From NCBI GenBank assembly GCA_025403435.1, contig CM046350.1:6049512-6113511 (forward strand): a DNA stretch of 64,000 nt, read 5' to 3'. The DNA is from Artocarpus heterophyllus (lineage: Eukaryota; Streptophyta; Magnoliopsida; Rosales; Moraceae). The notes under the pieces are model-generated. The model saw only the letters and a list, made by a program, of their open reading frames with translations. It searched no databases and had not been told where the DNA came from. This document shows positions 1 through 13,010 of the stretch, one piece after another. The position numbers and the translations under genes were made by a program. How positions within the stretch are numbered: position 1 is the first letter of the stretch; each line of letters starts with the position of its first letter.

Positions 1-70
1 CCCACTTCTTAGGATGTCGTCTCAGTAAGTGTATGGGTTACATTAATTTCATTTATTCATACACGTGCAG

Positions 71-443
71 TATGGGCAACAGATGCTTCTTGGTCACCCT
101 AGACAAGTTTTGTACATGCCAGGCTACCAACCAGTAAGCTATTTTCTTTAAACCTCTTAATTCCTTCTTGTCTTGCTTAACTCACGTTGCTAAAGTATAT
201 GAAAGCTGCATCTAAAATGTATCTCCCTTGAAGCAGCTGATACATCAGTTAGAAGAAACCGTCACAAAATTTTCAGAAGAAAGTCACCTAGTCCTTAACT
301 TTTGCTTCTTTTTTCATATACTGGCTCGTATATGATTATTTGATTTCTGCCTTCCTTCATCTTCAAGTTTATGATTGTTTTCATTCGAATCATGGGTTTG
401 GTTTCGGTTTGCAGGAAATGCAGTATAAAGGACGAGATTATTG
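71..443 (+). CDS. C-terminal exons of an unidentified plant gene (partial)
   Basis: Two exons with good splice signals are visible. Exon 71-133 follows an acceptor (CAG at 68-70) and ends at a GTAAGC donor. Exon 414-443 follows a pyrimidine-rich acceptor and ends in TGA at 441-443. In phase 0 they encode about 30 residues rich in Tyr, Gln, Pro and Met, ending in KGRDY. The upstream part lies outside the window. A GTAAGT at 25-30 is probably intronic, because an intron of 25-70 would be only 46 nt. The composition resembles the tails of ataxin-2-like PABP-interacting proteins (CID3/CID4), but that is a memory-based guess and the gene is not firmly identified. Confidence 0.4.
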
Positions 444-780
444 ACTTGTTTATCCCTGAGTCATTCTTTATTTTGCTCCGGTCGAGGGCTCGAGGGCTGA
501 ACAATAACCCCCGAGAGACCTCTTGGAAAACATACTCGAGGAAGTGCCCACCAGACTATAATGATTTCAAAATTGACCCTTTGTGTGCTAGAGGAAGTTT
601 TAGTGTTTATCAATTCACTGATATAGCTTCATGACCCCAAAGAGCACCACACCGCCGTGCGCCGCCCCCCCCTCCCTCTTATAGTGCCTTTACATTGTCT
701 CAATATCCTTTTCTTTTCTTTTCTTTTCTTTTCTCTTTTTGGTGTTAATTTATGCAACTTTTATTTTTTAGACACTTTTT
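444..780 (+). other. 3' UTR and downstream flank of the first gene
   Basis: Non-coding sequence after the stop at 443. It holds a C-rich run near 655-675 and a pyrimidine tract of TTTTC repeats near 710-735. No clear AATAAA was found. Confidence 0.4.
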
Positions 781-3700
781 TTTTAATGTTACTTATTTGA
801 GATAATGGATACAATTATTTGTATATGCTTGGTTGTTTTGGTTCCCATGATGGTGTGGATCTGCTTTTTGACGGACCCACCATCCAATTGGATCTGCCTT
901 TTAATGCCCTTAATATTAAGGGTGAACTTAAGGGTGTTCACGAATCTGCGGAATTGTGAGATCTGCTCAACTCAATCTAATCATAAGGTTTTTAATTGGT
1001 TCTAGAAGAGTTTTGGATTGGTTTTGGATTGAGAAAATCTCAATCTGAAGGTTTTAAATCAGATTAGGTATTAAGGAATTTTTAATATGTTGAATCCATG
1101 AATATGAAATCTTATATATATATATATATATATTTTATAATTTTAATAATATTTTTGGGTTTATTGAGTGCACTTACTTACCTCAGGATGTTATTGACGA
1201 TAAGGAATGGATTTATGGCTAATTGGCTTGGCAGCCTTTTTTGTTTTTCTTGGATTGTTTTTGGCTTTTGTTTCTTTTTGTCTTTGTTGTTGTTGTTGTT
1301 GTTTTGTTGTGCTTGGCCGCATTTGGCTTTTATAATGAAGTTCTTGTTGCAACTGTGGTTTTGTTGATTTGCTGTATGGAATGAAGTTTTTGTTTAGAAA
1401 AAACAAAAAAGAAAATAAATAATTTATTTTGAGATTTTTTTTAAAGGTCATAGCTTAAAGGTTATGGATCGGGTTACGGATTGAGATTTTCTCAAGCTAA
1501 AGGTTTTGGATTATTTTGGATTTATATTAAATCTACAAAATTTAATATGTGAAAACCCCTATTTGATATTAATATATAAAACTTCTCTCAGGAACTGTTG
1601 GAAGAATCTCCTCATCTTTAGAGCTAAAGGGTTAACGAGCGAAGAATACGTGAAATCCCTCACTTTTGGGGGTGGAATAACCTGCCTGAGGATATGCTGT
1701 ATACCTAAAAGTTTAAATGCTTTAGGGGTCTACTCGTGCAAAGCTAATTGCAGCAAACTGTGAGGCGAAATGATTTTTCACCGTTTCTCGGTTTTAGATA
1801 ATTGAGAAATTGTAGTAAATCATACTTTTTCAAAATAAGTTATAGTAAAGAATATGTTTTTGAAAATATTTATAATAAAACAGTAAATTTATAAAGTAAA
1901 TAATTATTTACCTTATTATAGTGTAAATAATTCTTATTTGCTTAGTAAATAGATTTAAGATACGAATAATTTATTTACCACTTTTTTTTATAAGGTAAAT
2001 AAATTTTATTTATACAACAAAAAAGTTTTAAAAATCTGCTATTTCCTCCTCCTCCCTAACTTGATAATATTTTGACTATTTGGTCATTGTACTAAGGATT
2101 ATTCTTTTTAGCTTTGGTAAAAGAAACCACATGTTAAACCTATTGGAGTTGGAGTCCTAGGCAAATCTTTTACATAGTTGGGAGGTAACATGACTTCGAT
2201 TGGCACTAGTTGGGGTGTGTAACACTGTTCTTTCTTCTTGGGTGTTGGTGTTTTTGCTCAAGAGGAACATAGCAGAATTCTCTTTCTTATTCTTTATTTA
2301 CATTTCATACATTCACTGCTGACACATATAATTCACTAGCATTATAAATTATTATTAAACTAAAAAGAAGACAGTGACTTCATGTGTCAATCAATGAATG
2401 TAAAAAGCGTAAAAGAGAGTGAAAAAGAGAGTGTTGTTAGCACTTCTCTTTATTCAATGATCCCTAACATAAAGCATACACGCTTATTGGTGAAAGTCTA
2501 AACTTGAAGTACTTGCAGATTCTAGACGGTTGTGAGGTCGATGGATAAATGGGTGTCGTTGGTTGGAAAGATTAATTAAGAGATTAGGATTACAAGGAAT
2601 AATAATAATAAAAATAGGAAAATGATAGAAGTTGTTTCGTTATAACTCACTGCTACTACACCTTTGCTTTATACTGTAACTTTTAAGAGTTTCATACTGT
2701 TTAAGTTCAAACCAATCCTCAAAACATGTTGGCATATTTACAGTGGCATGCTAATGAATGGCTGCTTTTCTACAGCTTCCTTTTTTCCATGCGAAGTGCA
2801 TCAACCTTGCCCCTTCAGTGTTACATTATTGACTGAAAACCAAAAGCATGGTAAAATTATTGTTTTTTTTTTTTTTTTAAGGTGGGGGTGGCTGATTTCA
2901 CTAAATTATTGAGTTTTTTATTCTTTTTTTTTTTTTTTTGGCTGATTTCCCTCTGTTTGTGTTTTCACAAAGCTACTTTCCGTCAACACTAAAAAAGAAA
3001 AAAAAAAGAAAAGAAACAAGTAATAGGATAAACAAAGTAAAAGGGTTATTTTCCTTTGTTCCAAAGTTGGTGCTTCGAAGTTGAAAAAGGTACACGAAAG
3101 TAAAACGACCCCATCGAAAAGCTCTTGCCAACGACAACTAATTAGCCTACGTTTTGTCCCTCTCTTTCTCTCTCCTCTCTCTAATTCTTCTTGGGAAGCA
3201 TTATTTTAAGACATTTACGCATCATCGTACGTATACGAGGTTTTTGGGCTACAAGTCAAAGTATGTTGTGACGAGAGAGAGAGAACAAACGACGAGGGAC
3301 AATTATTCCAAAGATGGTTGATTCTTATTCCATGATTAAGAGCTAAGATTAAGAGTGACTTCTTTATCATTAAAATTAAATTATTGCTAAATTCATATGA
3401 AAAGGAAAAGCATTAGGGAATAGGTCACGCTGATTAGTTATCCAACTGACTGACAGCCATAACCTCTTTCATTAAAATATTTAGTATCTAATCCATCTTT
3501 GTTTGCTGATGAAGATTCTCCAACATTTATACTAGTTCTAGTTTATTATTTAGTTTATTATTAAACTAATATATTACTTTCCAGCAACAAAGGAAAAATA
3601 AAACGCATTTTCATTGATAGAAATCAAAAAAAGATACTCACTGGTAAGTGAATTTTTTAACTGTCAGAATTATAAAAAATAATTTTGATGAGATTAACAG

Positions 3701-5535
3701 ATTTTAAGACGTACATTGTCCATCTCGATTGAGTTTTTCACCTAAAAAGTTCCTGAAATAAAATGACTTTGTGATAATTTTATTTAAATTTATTTTCGGG
3801 TAGGCATTGATAAATGATATTTTGCTCCATCTATGTATCATTTTCTGTTTGTTTTCTTTTGCTTTGAGTTTGTTATTTGTTAAGAAAAAAAAAAGGTGTG
3901 AAATTGCAAGGAGTCAATTGACTTGTTCTTTGTTTTGGAATAAGTATTGGCAATAGTGCTTGTATTGTGGTTGCTATAATAATGTTATAACAAGATAAGG
4001 TCATGCTTAATTTAATTGTTATTAATTCCTAGAGCAAAAGCATAACTTTATACATAAAAAGTGATCTGTGATATAAATAGTTCAAAAGGCGACAACAGGC
4101 TTGGTTGATATTTATCCACCTATTATTATCATTTTATTGCTCTGGTATCCCAAAGAATGTTTCTTCTTCGTTCTTTTCCCCCACCCCCTTAAAAGGTAAA
4201 ATCAATTTCAATGTTTTATGTTTTTCTTAATTATTTTTTTTAAAAATCCTTTCCATCCTCATAGGTTAACCCTACTACTCATAAAACTGTAATTCTCCGT
4301 CTAACATGTAATGTAGTTTTTAGAGTGAGACCTATTGCTTTGTTAGTAGCAGAGTTGTATCTCTATAAGGTTAAATAAGATTGCTATTACTTTTGAGGGG
4401 GGAAAGTAAATTGCCTTTTCCCTTAAAGGTTAAAAATGAATAGCCAAATTTTTAGAGTTAATAAATAGCAAGATGGTGAATTTTCATATTTTCAGATTTA
4501 CCACATAACCAAAATTGCTCAATCTAAAAAGGGTTGAAGTTAAGTTAAGACCAAGTTTAGCAAATTCTAGAATCAAATTTGTTCCATAAATCTTCAAATT
4601 AAATACATTAATCATCAATTTTTGTTAATTTTACTTACAAAATTTTTACTAATTTTTAGTCATTAACTCATTTATTAGCCATATAATTCTCTTACAAAAC
4701 TAAAGTCCATTTTACTATAAATTATAATAAATACATTTATATTAAATTGAAGATTTGAAAACATAATATTTACTGTAATATTTTTGTTGCCTGTGGGCTT
4801 TCTGAGTTACTTGTTTCTTTATTGGTAAGCAAAGATAGAAAAAATAAAATAAAATTACTGGAATTTGGTATTAGCACATTAGAAAAATTAATATCAAGAC
4901 TAAATTTAAAATGTACATATACAAACAATCAAAAACTCCTAACAGATATTTAGATGGATAGTCAGCCTCAAAATTGAATGAAAATAAAATAAATGCATGA
5001 AGTGCCACTTATTAAATACTTTAACGTATTTCAAAATTTGGTTTTGAAATTAATGCAACAAGCTATTTAGATTACAAAGTTAAAAGATGAGATATTTAAG
5101 AGATTTGAAATTATAAGGAAGAAACTCCTTGGAGCATTTGGAAAGTTGGGGTGGATGATTAATTGCTTTCAAAAGCATTATTAATTACAGGAAGGCCATG
5201 ACTCTTTTGTAATTAATGCAGTTTGGAGGGACATTAAACTAAAAGCCACCCTATTTTTTTTTCCCATTAAATTTCTTTAATGGAGGATTATGCAATAGAT
5301 AAGCTTCACGCTGTCAAAGCAGCGCGTGGAGCGCTATCATAGGTGGATATTTGAGAATTATTGGAAACTCCGCATCCCAATTCCTAGATAACGGGCAAAA
5401 AAAGTTTGTGCCCATTTTCCAAAATTATCCCGAAAATTCAGCAAGTAATTTTTGTAACAAAATTCTTATGCAATAGCCAATAAGAAAACTTTGACACAAA
5501 GAATTATCATTTTGCACTTTTAATAGAAATTATTA
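781..5535. other. AT-rich intergenic region, no gene seen
   Basis: No conserved coding region was recognised on either strand. Simple sequences include an (AT)n tract at about 1113-1132, GTT repeats near 1286-1303, and poly-T runs near 2862-2878 and 2925-2939. Near 1000-1065 and 1455-1540 related stretches (GGATTGAG...TCTCAA) occur in inverted arrangement and may be remnants of a small transposon. Open frames here are short and low-complexity. Confidence 0.5.
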
Positions 5536-5656
5536 TGGTGTTTGGCAAGTTAAGTTCAAACTAAAATTTTTAATTGCTGTAGAGTAAAACTCTCATATAT
5601 TATAGTTAAAGTTCTCATATGCTACAGTGATTTGGTCTAATTGATTCAAACTAATT
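5536..5656. repeat. Tourist-like MITE (degenerate)
   Basis: The segment starts TTA-TGGTGTTTGG and contains the motif ATATGCTACAGT, which also occurs in the copies at 14126, 17655 and 57003. It ends near TTCAAACTAA. The terminus resembles the GGGTGTTTGG start of PIF/Harbinger (Tourist) MITEs with a TTA/TAA target. The right end is degenerate, so its limit is approximate. Confidence 0.35.
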
Positions 5657-6825
5657 AATTTAAACTAATACTTCTAAATATCTTATATTTTTTTAATAAT
5701 TAGTTTTTCAACGCTTTGATTTGCAAGTAATTACAATAAAATTTTCAACATTTATATAAAATTACTTTTAATTATATATTAGAATATTGAAAACATTACT
5801 CAAACCATTGTTATCTCTATTGAAAAATAATAATTTTTACAGTAAAAATTCTCACATAATGATTATAACTGAATTTGCATTGATTATTTAATAAAAAAGT
5901 CATGATATAATTTGAGTAGGGTGTTACTCCAATAATTACAAGAAAAACTACATATATTTTTCGAAAAGAGAAAAAGAGCAATTTTTTTTTTTAAATTTAA
6001 AGTGAAGAATTTGAACTCTTAACTTTTTGATGGACGTGGGTTTGAATTTATGGCTTAACTATGATTGTAACTATGAAAGTAAATTTTTAAGATAGGAGGA
6101 GGAAGTAATTTGTTTTGTTTTGTTTTTGTTTTTGGGAAAATGTTTCGAAAATATAAGACTCAAGGGCGGCTGAGTTGTATTTAAAGACTGATTTTTTTGG
6201 CAGTCAAAGCGCAGTGTTAGTACTAACTAGTAACTCGGAAAAAAAAAAAAAAAAGCCCTTAGGAATTTCGGATTCCTGAGTTTTTTTAATATTTTCTTAC
6301 ATGTCCTGTTTTCGAAGGGAATTTTTTTACGCATTCTATGATTCATAAACTTATATTCGAAGTAGAATTTATCATCTCAAAGTTCTATTTTCCTTTACAT
6401 AATCTCCAACCCACATCAAATTTATGAGTTAAAATGTCATTTTGGTCTTAATGTTATCTCTAATAACACGTCGAAAACTTACATCAAATTAGTGAGAGTG
6501 TTACTATTTGTCATGCTATTTTAATAAAATAGTTAAATAGTAGAAAAAATTAGTAAAAAATAATATAAAAACAAAGATAAAATAGAGTATATCAGGATTA
6601 TTTTTTTTTTAAGTTACGTCATTTTGATGTTATAAGGAGTTAGACGCACTAAGAAACAAAAAAGAGCCAGAATTTATAAACATTTGCTGCTACACGACAA
6701 AAGCTAACTATGTAATACATATAACTTTTAATACATCTACTATAATTTAGGGAAGAAAATGTAAAATATGTCCATTTTTTTAAATTAAAAAAAAGAATCG
6801 AGATAAATTTGAACTACAAGGGAAT
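5657..6825. other. Intergenic region upstream of NF-YA, nothing recognised
   Basis: Very AT-rich, with poly-A near 6240-6254 and poly-T near 6600-6611. No coding sequence or clear repeat ends were seen. Confidence 0.4.
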
Positions 6826-7052
6826 TTAGAGAGAGGAGAGAGAGAGAGAGAGAGAGATAATATTGGAGGAGGTGGGAAAGGTGGTGGAGTTGCTGGTGAT
6901 GAGGTTGAGATCGATATTGGTGAGTCCTAGTGATGAGTGAGTGAGTTTTAATGCAAAAAGAAATAATTTTTATGAGATTCCAGTCTCAGTCTTGACACCA
7001 AGAGCCAAGAAGAGCCCCCAAAATCCAAGTGATCAAGAGAGAGAGAGACAGG
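6826..7052 (+). promoter_or_regulatory. Probable NF-YA core promoter and 5' leader exon
   Basis: A purine-rich (GA)n tract at about 6828-6857 and a second GA tract at 7034-7048 lie just upstream of a good donor (AG|GTGAGT at 7053). An intron from there to the acceptor at 8529 would place the leader exon here and the ATG in the next exon. Short upstream ATGs exist (for example near 6950). GA/CT-rich leaders and 5'-UTR introns are common in plant NF-YA genes. The start site itself is inferred. Confidence 0.4.
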
Positions 7053-8539
7053 GTGAGTGTTTTGTGGGGTTTGGAAAAAGAAGGAGAAGAAGAAGAAGAA
7101 GAAGACACATGCACAGTTTTAAGTCTACAACGATTCCCATTTTTCCTTGTACCTCCACGCTTTACTAGGTTCCAAAGGTTCTCTCTTTTTCTCTTTCTAC
7201 CTCCTTTTCTTGCCTTTTTCTCACACTGGGGATTGCTTTTTTTTTTTTTTTTAAATTAATCTAATTTTATCTTTTTTATTTCCTCTCCATTTTCGTTTCT
7301 GCAACTTTATTTGGAAATCACCCTGTGGAGTGGAAGTGAGTGGTTCTTTTTATTTCAAAGTTGCATGTGGAGCTTAATTCGGTAAAGCTGATTATTGGGT
7401 CCAAAAATTTCATGGGTTTTCTGTTTTTCTTCTTTTGTTAGCAAGGGTCATATTGGGAGGCTTGATATTATAGTTTCTTTTTCTGAGTTTATAGTCTTCT
7501 TGAAGGTTGACTTAGACTTTTGCTTGACAGAAATTATTTACCCTTGTCTCCTCTCTTCTATTTCTTCTTTGATATTTTACCTTTTCCTAGTTCCTGAAGA
7601 GGTATATAAATATATTTACATATTTTCATTTAACGAATTATTCAGTTCTTTGTGCTGACAACATTTAACTTCAATTATAGATGCCTAAAATTTGTCTCTG
7701 TTTCCTGGTTTACAGTTATAATGGTTACTATTGTTGTTGTTTTTCGGTTTTCTTTGGTGTCATGTATGGTGAAATGTGGTGAATTCTTGGTGTTGTAAGT
7801 TAAAATGCATATGAAAGTGAACTTTAAGATTGGGGGTAAAGTAGACATGAAAATTGGCACTAGGATTTGAATTTTGAAGATATATATATATATATATAAA
7901 TGTATGTATGTATGTATGTATGTATGACAAAAAGCTGTTGTGTCGATATTAGCTTGGTTCTTATTCCCAATCTTGCTTTAGTACTTTTTTAGGTATGCAA
8001 TAACTGAGGATAAATAAATTTAAAGGACAAAAGAATATAGATAATAGACAGGGAGGGGAGGGTCATGGTAGTGGAGGCATTATCTGCTTCTAATGTCCAT
8101 GGAAAATTGACACACGTCTCCGTAGATCTTCTTCCATAGTGTTGCTCAAGTCCATCAAAGGTGGTTAATTGAATTTTAAATTCGTTTCCTCTGGTATATG
8201 TATAGAAAAATGAACTGTCTGTCTGCTCTTGCTAGTTTGTACTTTTTTGAAGATTCTCGGACTAGTAGTTTTTTTTAAGGTTGGGTTTCTTTTATTCTCA
8301 TGCTTCTACCTTCATGTAGAGATTGTCATGTCAAAATGAGAGCACCCTTTTCGGTTCTCTTGCTTAGAATTGACGTATGGTACATTGTGGCAGCTTATGC
8401 TTATTTAGGTTCCTGATTGCCAATGAGTGCTCGATCTAAATTTAAGGTCAGGCTCGTTTATTTTTACGTGTGATGATCCAGGAAGGATTTTTTTTTTAAA
8501 TAATAATCTCTAGACACTCTGAGTTGCAGTCTAAAGACG

Positions 8540-11044
8540 ATGCAGAATTTGCTTGAGAAAGATTCCGGCCTTAGTTCCGTGCAATCGGAATCTCGGTTAT
8601 TTCTCAGTTGCTCATCATGGGGGAATTCAACTGGATCACATGCCCAACAATCCTCCATATCCAAAAGTCTAAGCCTAAAGATGGGAGTTTCGGCACAACA
8701 TTGTCATAACACCAAGCAATTGAGTTTTCAATTCCAAGATCAGGATTCATCCTCAACTCAATCAACAGGTCAATCTCACCCTTAAATGGCTTGTATGAAA
8801 GGTAGTAACCTTTGTTGATATGGCTTGGTTTCTACTCAATCAGGTTAACCATTAATTACTTCCCCAACCTTTGTTTTGTTTTGTTTTTTGTTTTCAATGA
8901 ACCTTTTAAAACATGTGTGCTTTGATCCTGCCAAATGTTTCCTATCAATGCTTTCGAGGTTTTCGAAGATTCTACGTTTGTTTATTATGTTCTTTGTCTA
9001 TTAGCATCCCTCTTGGTAATTGTATTGATCTGCTCACTGTAAGAAAAGAGATAAAGAGTGTTAGTGCTGGCAGATTTTACAATTTGCAGTTGCTTAAGAC
9101 TGGATAATATACATTCATGATGTATAGGTTAAATTTTGCAATCATATGTAATAAAAAGCACGAGTATTTTGTTCTCTTGATTGGTTTATTTACCATTTAA
9201 GACATTTTCCTAGCTACATGCCCCGCTGTAACATTACTTGGCTCCGACTACTAATGCGTCAGTGAGTGAGGAGAGTGGGCCAAAACAACATCTAATCAAA
9301 GTGGTCTTATACTTGCTTAGGGTACAATGAAACCCAGGAGAAGCCTATGGGAGGCCCTGTGAAGCAAGCTTTGTCGATGGGAAATCAGGACATTGTATTC
9401 CCCTCGCAACTTGATTATAATCAACCAACTGTAAGTCTTAACCTGCATGCCTCGTGCTTGTTATGGGAGCTGGTTGAACATTACAATATCTATTGTTATT
9501 TTATTTTTAGGCTCATATTCCATTCCACTATGCTGAACCATACTTTGGGGGTTTACTGGCTGCTGCTGCTTATGGGCCACAGACTATGGTAAGTGCTTTA
9601 GTGTACACTCGGGGGGTTTTTTTTTTTTTTTTTTTGTGGAATTCTTTTCAAAATTTTTGTACTTGTTTTATGGTGTTGTCAGACTACTTTACTTATGTGA
9701 TGGATGGAGGTAATTGTGTAGGCCAAGTCTCTTGTAGAGAGTGCGCGTAAAATGTATAAAGATATTTCTTTGTGCTCAAGTATTGTTCAAAATGAGAGTG
9801 CTCCAAATAGTATATAACTATAATGGTGCAAACAGTATAAAAGGATCTTCATAACACTTTCGGGTAACACGTAAATTTGCGATAACATTTTTTATAAGAT
9901 GATTTTGTAGTAACCTTTGCAACGTTGGTTAGGGCAAACCAAGCACCTAGAAAGGTTTCAAAAATCGTGTGCTCTCTCCTTTTAGTGCTTTTTTTTTTAT
10001 ATGCTTGCTTTTATTTAGTTGGTTGAGAACAAGCCGTAGATGTCAACTTTGCATCTCCTTTGCTCTTATTCTTCTCTGTTTTCGTTATAATATTCTTTCT
10101 AGTACAAAAGCTTTTTCCTTCCTATCTATTAATAGGAAAACTATTTCTCTATGAAGAATTGTATTAAACTTGGGTTGTTCTTAATTGAGCTCTTAAAGTC
10201 GGAAAGAAACCAAAAAGTTGTGAGATATTATATTTTATTTCTTGTGGTTTTAACCTTGTGGATTCCACCATCAAGTACCTTCCATATAGATTCTGATTAT
10301 TTTGTTCTTTATTATTTTGTGACCTGGAATCTATAAAATAACTCCAATCATGGTCTGTCTTGCACAAGGATGTATTTTCTTTTTTGTAATCCCATGAGAT
10401 ATCAACTGTTGAAATGCTGCCAGATTCATCATTCGCAGTTGGTCGGGATGGCTCCTACTCGAGTTCCTTTGCCACATGATTTTACGGAAGACGAACCTAT
10501 ATATGTCAATGCAAAACAGTACCGTGCGATTCTGAGGCGTAGACAGTTTAGAGCCAAGCTTGAAGCTCAGAACAAACTCATCAAAGTTCGTAGGGTGAGC
10601 ACTACCTGGATTTCCCTCTCTTTTTTTTAATCTTCAGTTGCTATGACGCATAAGATTCTTAAAAGAAAAGTTGTCACAAAACATATGCAGCCATATCTTC
10701 ATGAATCTAGGCATCTTCATGCATTAAAGCGAGCTAGAGGTTGTGGTGGGCGCTTTCTTAATGCAAAGGATGTTCAAGCGTCCAATGGTAACCCCACAGG
10801 CGATGATGCCTCAGGCTCGCCCCAACTTCATCCGACTGGAAACAAGATGGAATATAAAGTTCATCAGCAGGAAAACCACAAAGATGGTTCTTCCACCACC
10901 TCTTGCTCTGATGTTACTAGTGGCTCCAACAGCGATGGCATCTTTCAGCAGCAGGAGTTCAGGTTCTCTGGCTACCCCATGCATGCTCGCTCTGTTGATT
11001 TGCGTGGGGGCGGGAACCAACTCCATATCTCAGCCCTCCGGTAA
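8540..11044 (+). CDS. NF-YA: Nuclear transcription factor Y subunit A (NF-YA/HAP2), with in-frame stops in one exon form
   Basis: Sequence-specific subunit of the CCAAT-binding NF-Y trimer, which acts in the nucleus with NF-YB and NF-YC. Coding exons read by splice signals: 8540-8768 (or to 8843), 9321-9430, 9511-9588, 10424-10594 and 10691-11044. With the 8768 donor the frame is open for 313 aa. The N-terminus carries the conserved [10 protein letters not shown] region. The NF-YB/YC-binding helix starts near residue 161 ([11 protein letters not shown]) and the DNA-binding part near 197 (PYLHESRH, then RGCGGRF). A Lys usual before PYLHESRH is Arg here. If exon 1 runs to the donor at 8844, it contains TAA at 8783-8785 and TGA at 8816-8818. 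Both donors leave the same phase. The ATG is 10 nt after an acceptor at 8529. Confidence 0.85.
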
Positions 11045-11132
11045 GAGATATGGCCCTTTGACAGTTGACACGAGCAGTCCACTGTGTTTCGATGTTCAAA
11101 CACGAAACCGTGAATTCAGCTGCTGGTGTTCC

Positions 11133-11153
11133 CTTGGGAAGTCATCCTTGGCT
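11133..11153 (+). promoter_or_regulatory. miR169 target site in the NF-YA 3' UTR
   Basis: About 90 nt after the stop codon, the segment with core AAGTCATCCTTGGCT is complementary to the plant miR169 family with roughly three mismatches, all near the ends. miR169 sites in NF-YA 3' UTRs are a well-established mode of regulation by transcript cleavage. Confidence 0.85.
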
Positions 11154-11211
11154 CTTTTACAGTTTGCTTGTAGTGTTTTTCCAACCATGTCAGCTTAGCT
11201 TTGTTTAACTC

Positions 11212-11217
11212 AATAAA
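11212..11217 (+). terminator. AATAAA polyadenylation signal of NF-YA
   Basis: AATAAA lies about 170 nt after the stop codon in a T-rich 3' UTR. It is the best candidate poly(A) signal. Confidence 0.5.
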
Positions 11218-11504
11218 ACATGTTACTTCTACTGGTTGTGACTTGTGGTTTAACCTTCTTAGCATTTGGACAAACACAAGCATGTTTGTGAGAACTATAT
11301 CACGAGAAAATAAATGCTTGTTAGCATGTGGTAATAAATTATGCTTGTTAGTTGTGATTTTGAATTGACCTTGATCTTAAATGATTTCTGTTCCTAAGAA
11401 CATAAAAGAGTCCTCATTGACTAAAGCTGAAGGGAGGAAAGGAATGGCAATACCTTTCTGTTTAATTGCTGAGAAGAAGAAAAAGAAAGAAATATATGGT
11501 TTGA

Positions 11505-11648
11505 ACTATTTTTATGGTTCAAAACACTGTTGCATGTGAGAGTTTAACACTGTAATAACTTTTGGCTTTTTAGTGTAGCATGTGAGAGCTTTACACTATT
11601 TGGTGATCATTTTTATAGTTCTTACCATGGTTGTCAAACACCCTAGAA
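11505..11648. repeat. Tourist-like MITE fragment
   Basis: The segment ends in GTCAAACACCC followed by TAG, and holds GCATGTGAGAG motifs like those at 17655-17840. The left end near TTTGAACTAT is less clear. It belongs to the same small family as the other GGGTGTTTG-ended repeats in the window. Confidence 0.35.
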
Positions 11649-12411
11649 ATCTCATTTTCTAAAAGCGGCCTTTGATTCTTTTCTTCCCAATTTATTCGCT
11701 GACCAAGGTTTGTTAAAGTTGTGCTTTTATTTGTTATGACTTGGAAATGAAGCTTAAAACAGACTTTTTGGATTAGGAGTTTAAACTCTTAACTAGCACT
11801 AGTTTGCATTATTTATTATGACTCCTCAACCCATCATCTTCTTGGCCATGGTGATTGGATGGATATGTGTCAAGTTAGGTTTTTGTTTTTTAATGTTTTT
11901 TCAGCATATGATGCTAATGAGCTGCTAATGCCTCCGGTGAAGAGGATTAATGTGTGGAAATGTCTCCGGGTCAAAGGAGGCGTGACACCTGGGGAAGTGA
12001 TAATTTTTGACTAAATCTAGTGGCATGAATTAAAAAAACAAATGTGAATGTACCCTTTGAGTTTCGTATGGGGGTGAGAAAATGTGGTGTGCCGCTTGTG
12101 TCCCTATCCAACTATGTAGTAAAAGTGCTTGTGTTTCATTTCCCAATAAATAAATAAATAAAGGTGTTGTGTTTGTCTTGGCGGCTTGACTTGTGTATCA
12201 CGTTTTTAATGAAAGGATACAAACTAATGTATACAATTTAACTATTTACTTGATTTTTATTTTATTTTTCTATGAATAATAGCTTATTAATAGTGTATGC
12301 CTTATCTTTGTTAAAATAAGATACATTTATAAAAAGTCGTCAAAAAAAATTTTAGAACTGATTTATCTAATCTTTTTTTTTCCTATATGTAATACATATT
12401 ACTTGTGAAAT
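11649..12411. other. Intergenic sequence, nothing recognised
   Basis: AT-rich, with a short AAAT repeat near 12146-12162. No coding region seen. Confidence 0.4.
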
Positions 12412-13010
12412 GTTAAAACCAATTGAAAAGACCCAAAACAAAGGTTCGTGATTGTGAACAAAAGCTCTCAGGGAGTTTCAGAGTATCTAACACAGGAGTA
12501 CTCATTTTTAACTTCTCAACTGATCTAAATAACTCAGAAAACTCACATCCTATTTATAGAGTTAGTTCCCCAAATTGGTCATTATCAGATAAAGTCTCAA
12601 AAATTCAAATCTGGATCTATATCTGATAAAATTGCGTCTGAAAGACGTGATCAAATTATCATTAGATCGACAGGCTGAACTAAAGGATTGGCGTGCCGGA
12701 CTTACTCCATCGACACGGCAAACTAACTGACCGGCCTGCCAAACTTGGGATAATATGATCCCTGATAACATTTTATTTTTCACCCGAGATTATTTAGATA
12801 GAGCCTCAATTTTAATTCAAATAACCTAATAGATAAGTTATCTGATTAAAACAGTCATATCTAAATAATCTCTAAGAAAATAAATATTCTCGATAATTCA
12901 ACAAGTATTTCTTGAATTAATTTACACAAATTAATTCAATTGATAAAAAAGCATGAATTATCTGATCTTATCAAATTTCAGCCAATCTAATAATTTAACA
13001 GAAGTCAGCA
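12412..13010 (-). repeat. Truncated copy of the Copia-type LTR found at 18184 and 44424
   Basis: The stretch matches the interior of the two full LTRs: the segment with GAACAAAAGCTCTCAGGGAG, then a (T)ATTTATAGAGTT block, the GACAGGCTGAAC/GCCGAACTT-type block and the AATTAATTCAA(C/T)TGATAAA block, in the same order. Both LTR ends are missing, so this is an internal fragment of an old insertion. Limits are approximate. Confidence 0.6.

Noticed and set aside
13..24. A 12-nt micro-exon between an AG at 12 and the GTAAGT at 25
   Set aside because: The intron that would follow (25-70) is 46 nt, shorter than plant introns normally are. Judged intronic.
371..634. Open frame of 87 codons overlapping the last exon of the first gene
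   Set aside because: It runs across intron, exon and 3' UTR in a different frame and shows no conserved motif.
6941..7259. Overlapping frames near the NF-YA leader
   Set aside because: Low-complexity products of GA and CT repeats; at most upstream ORFs of the leader.
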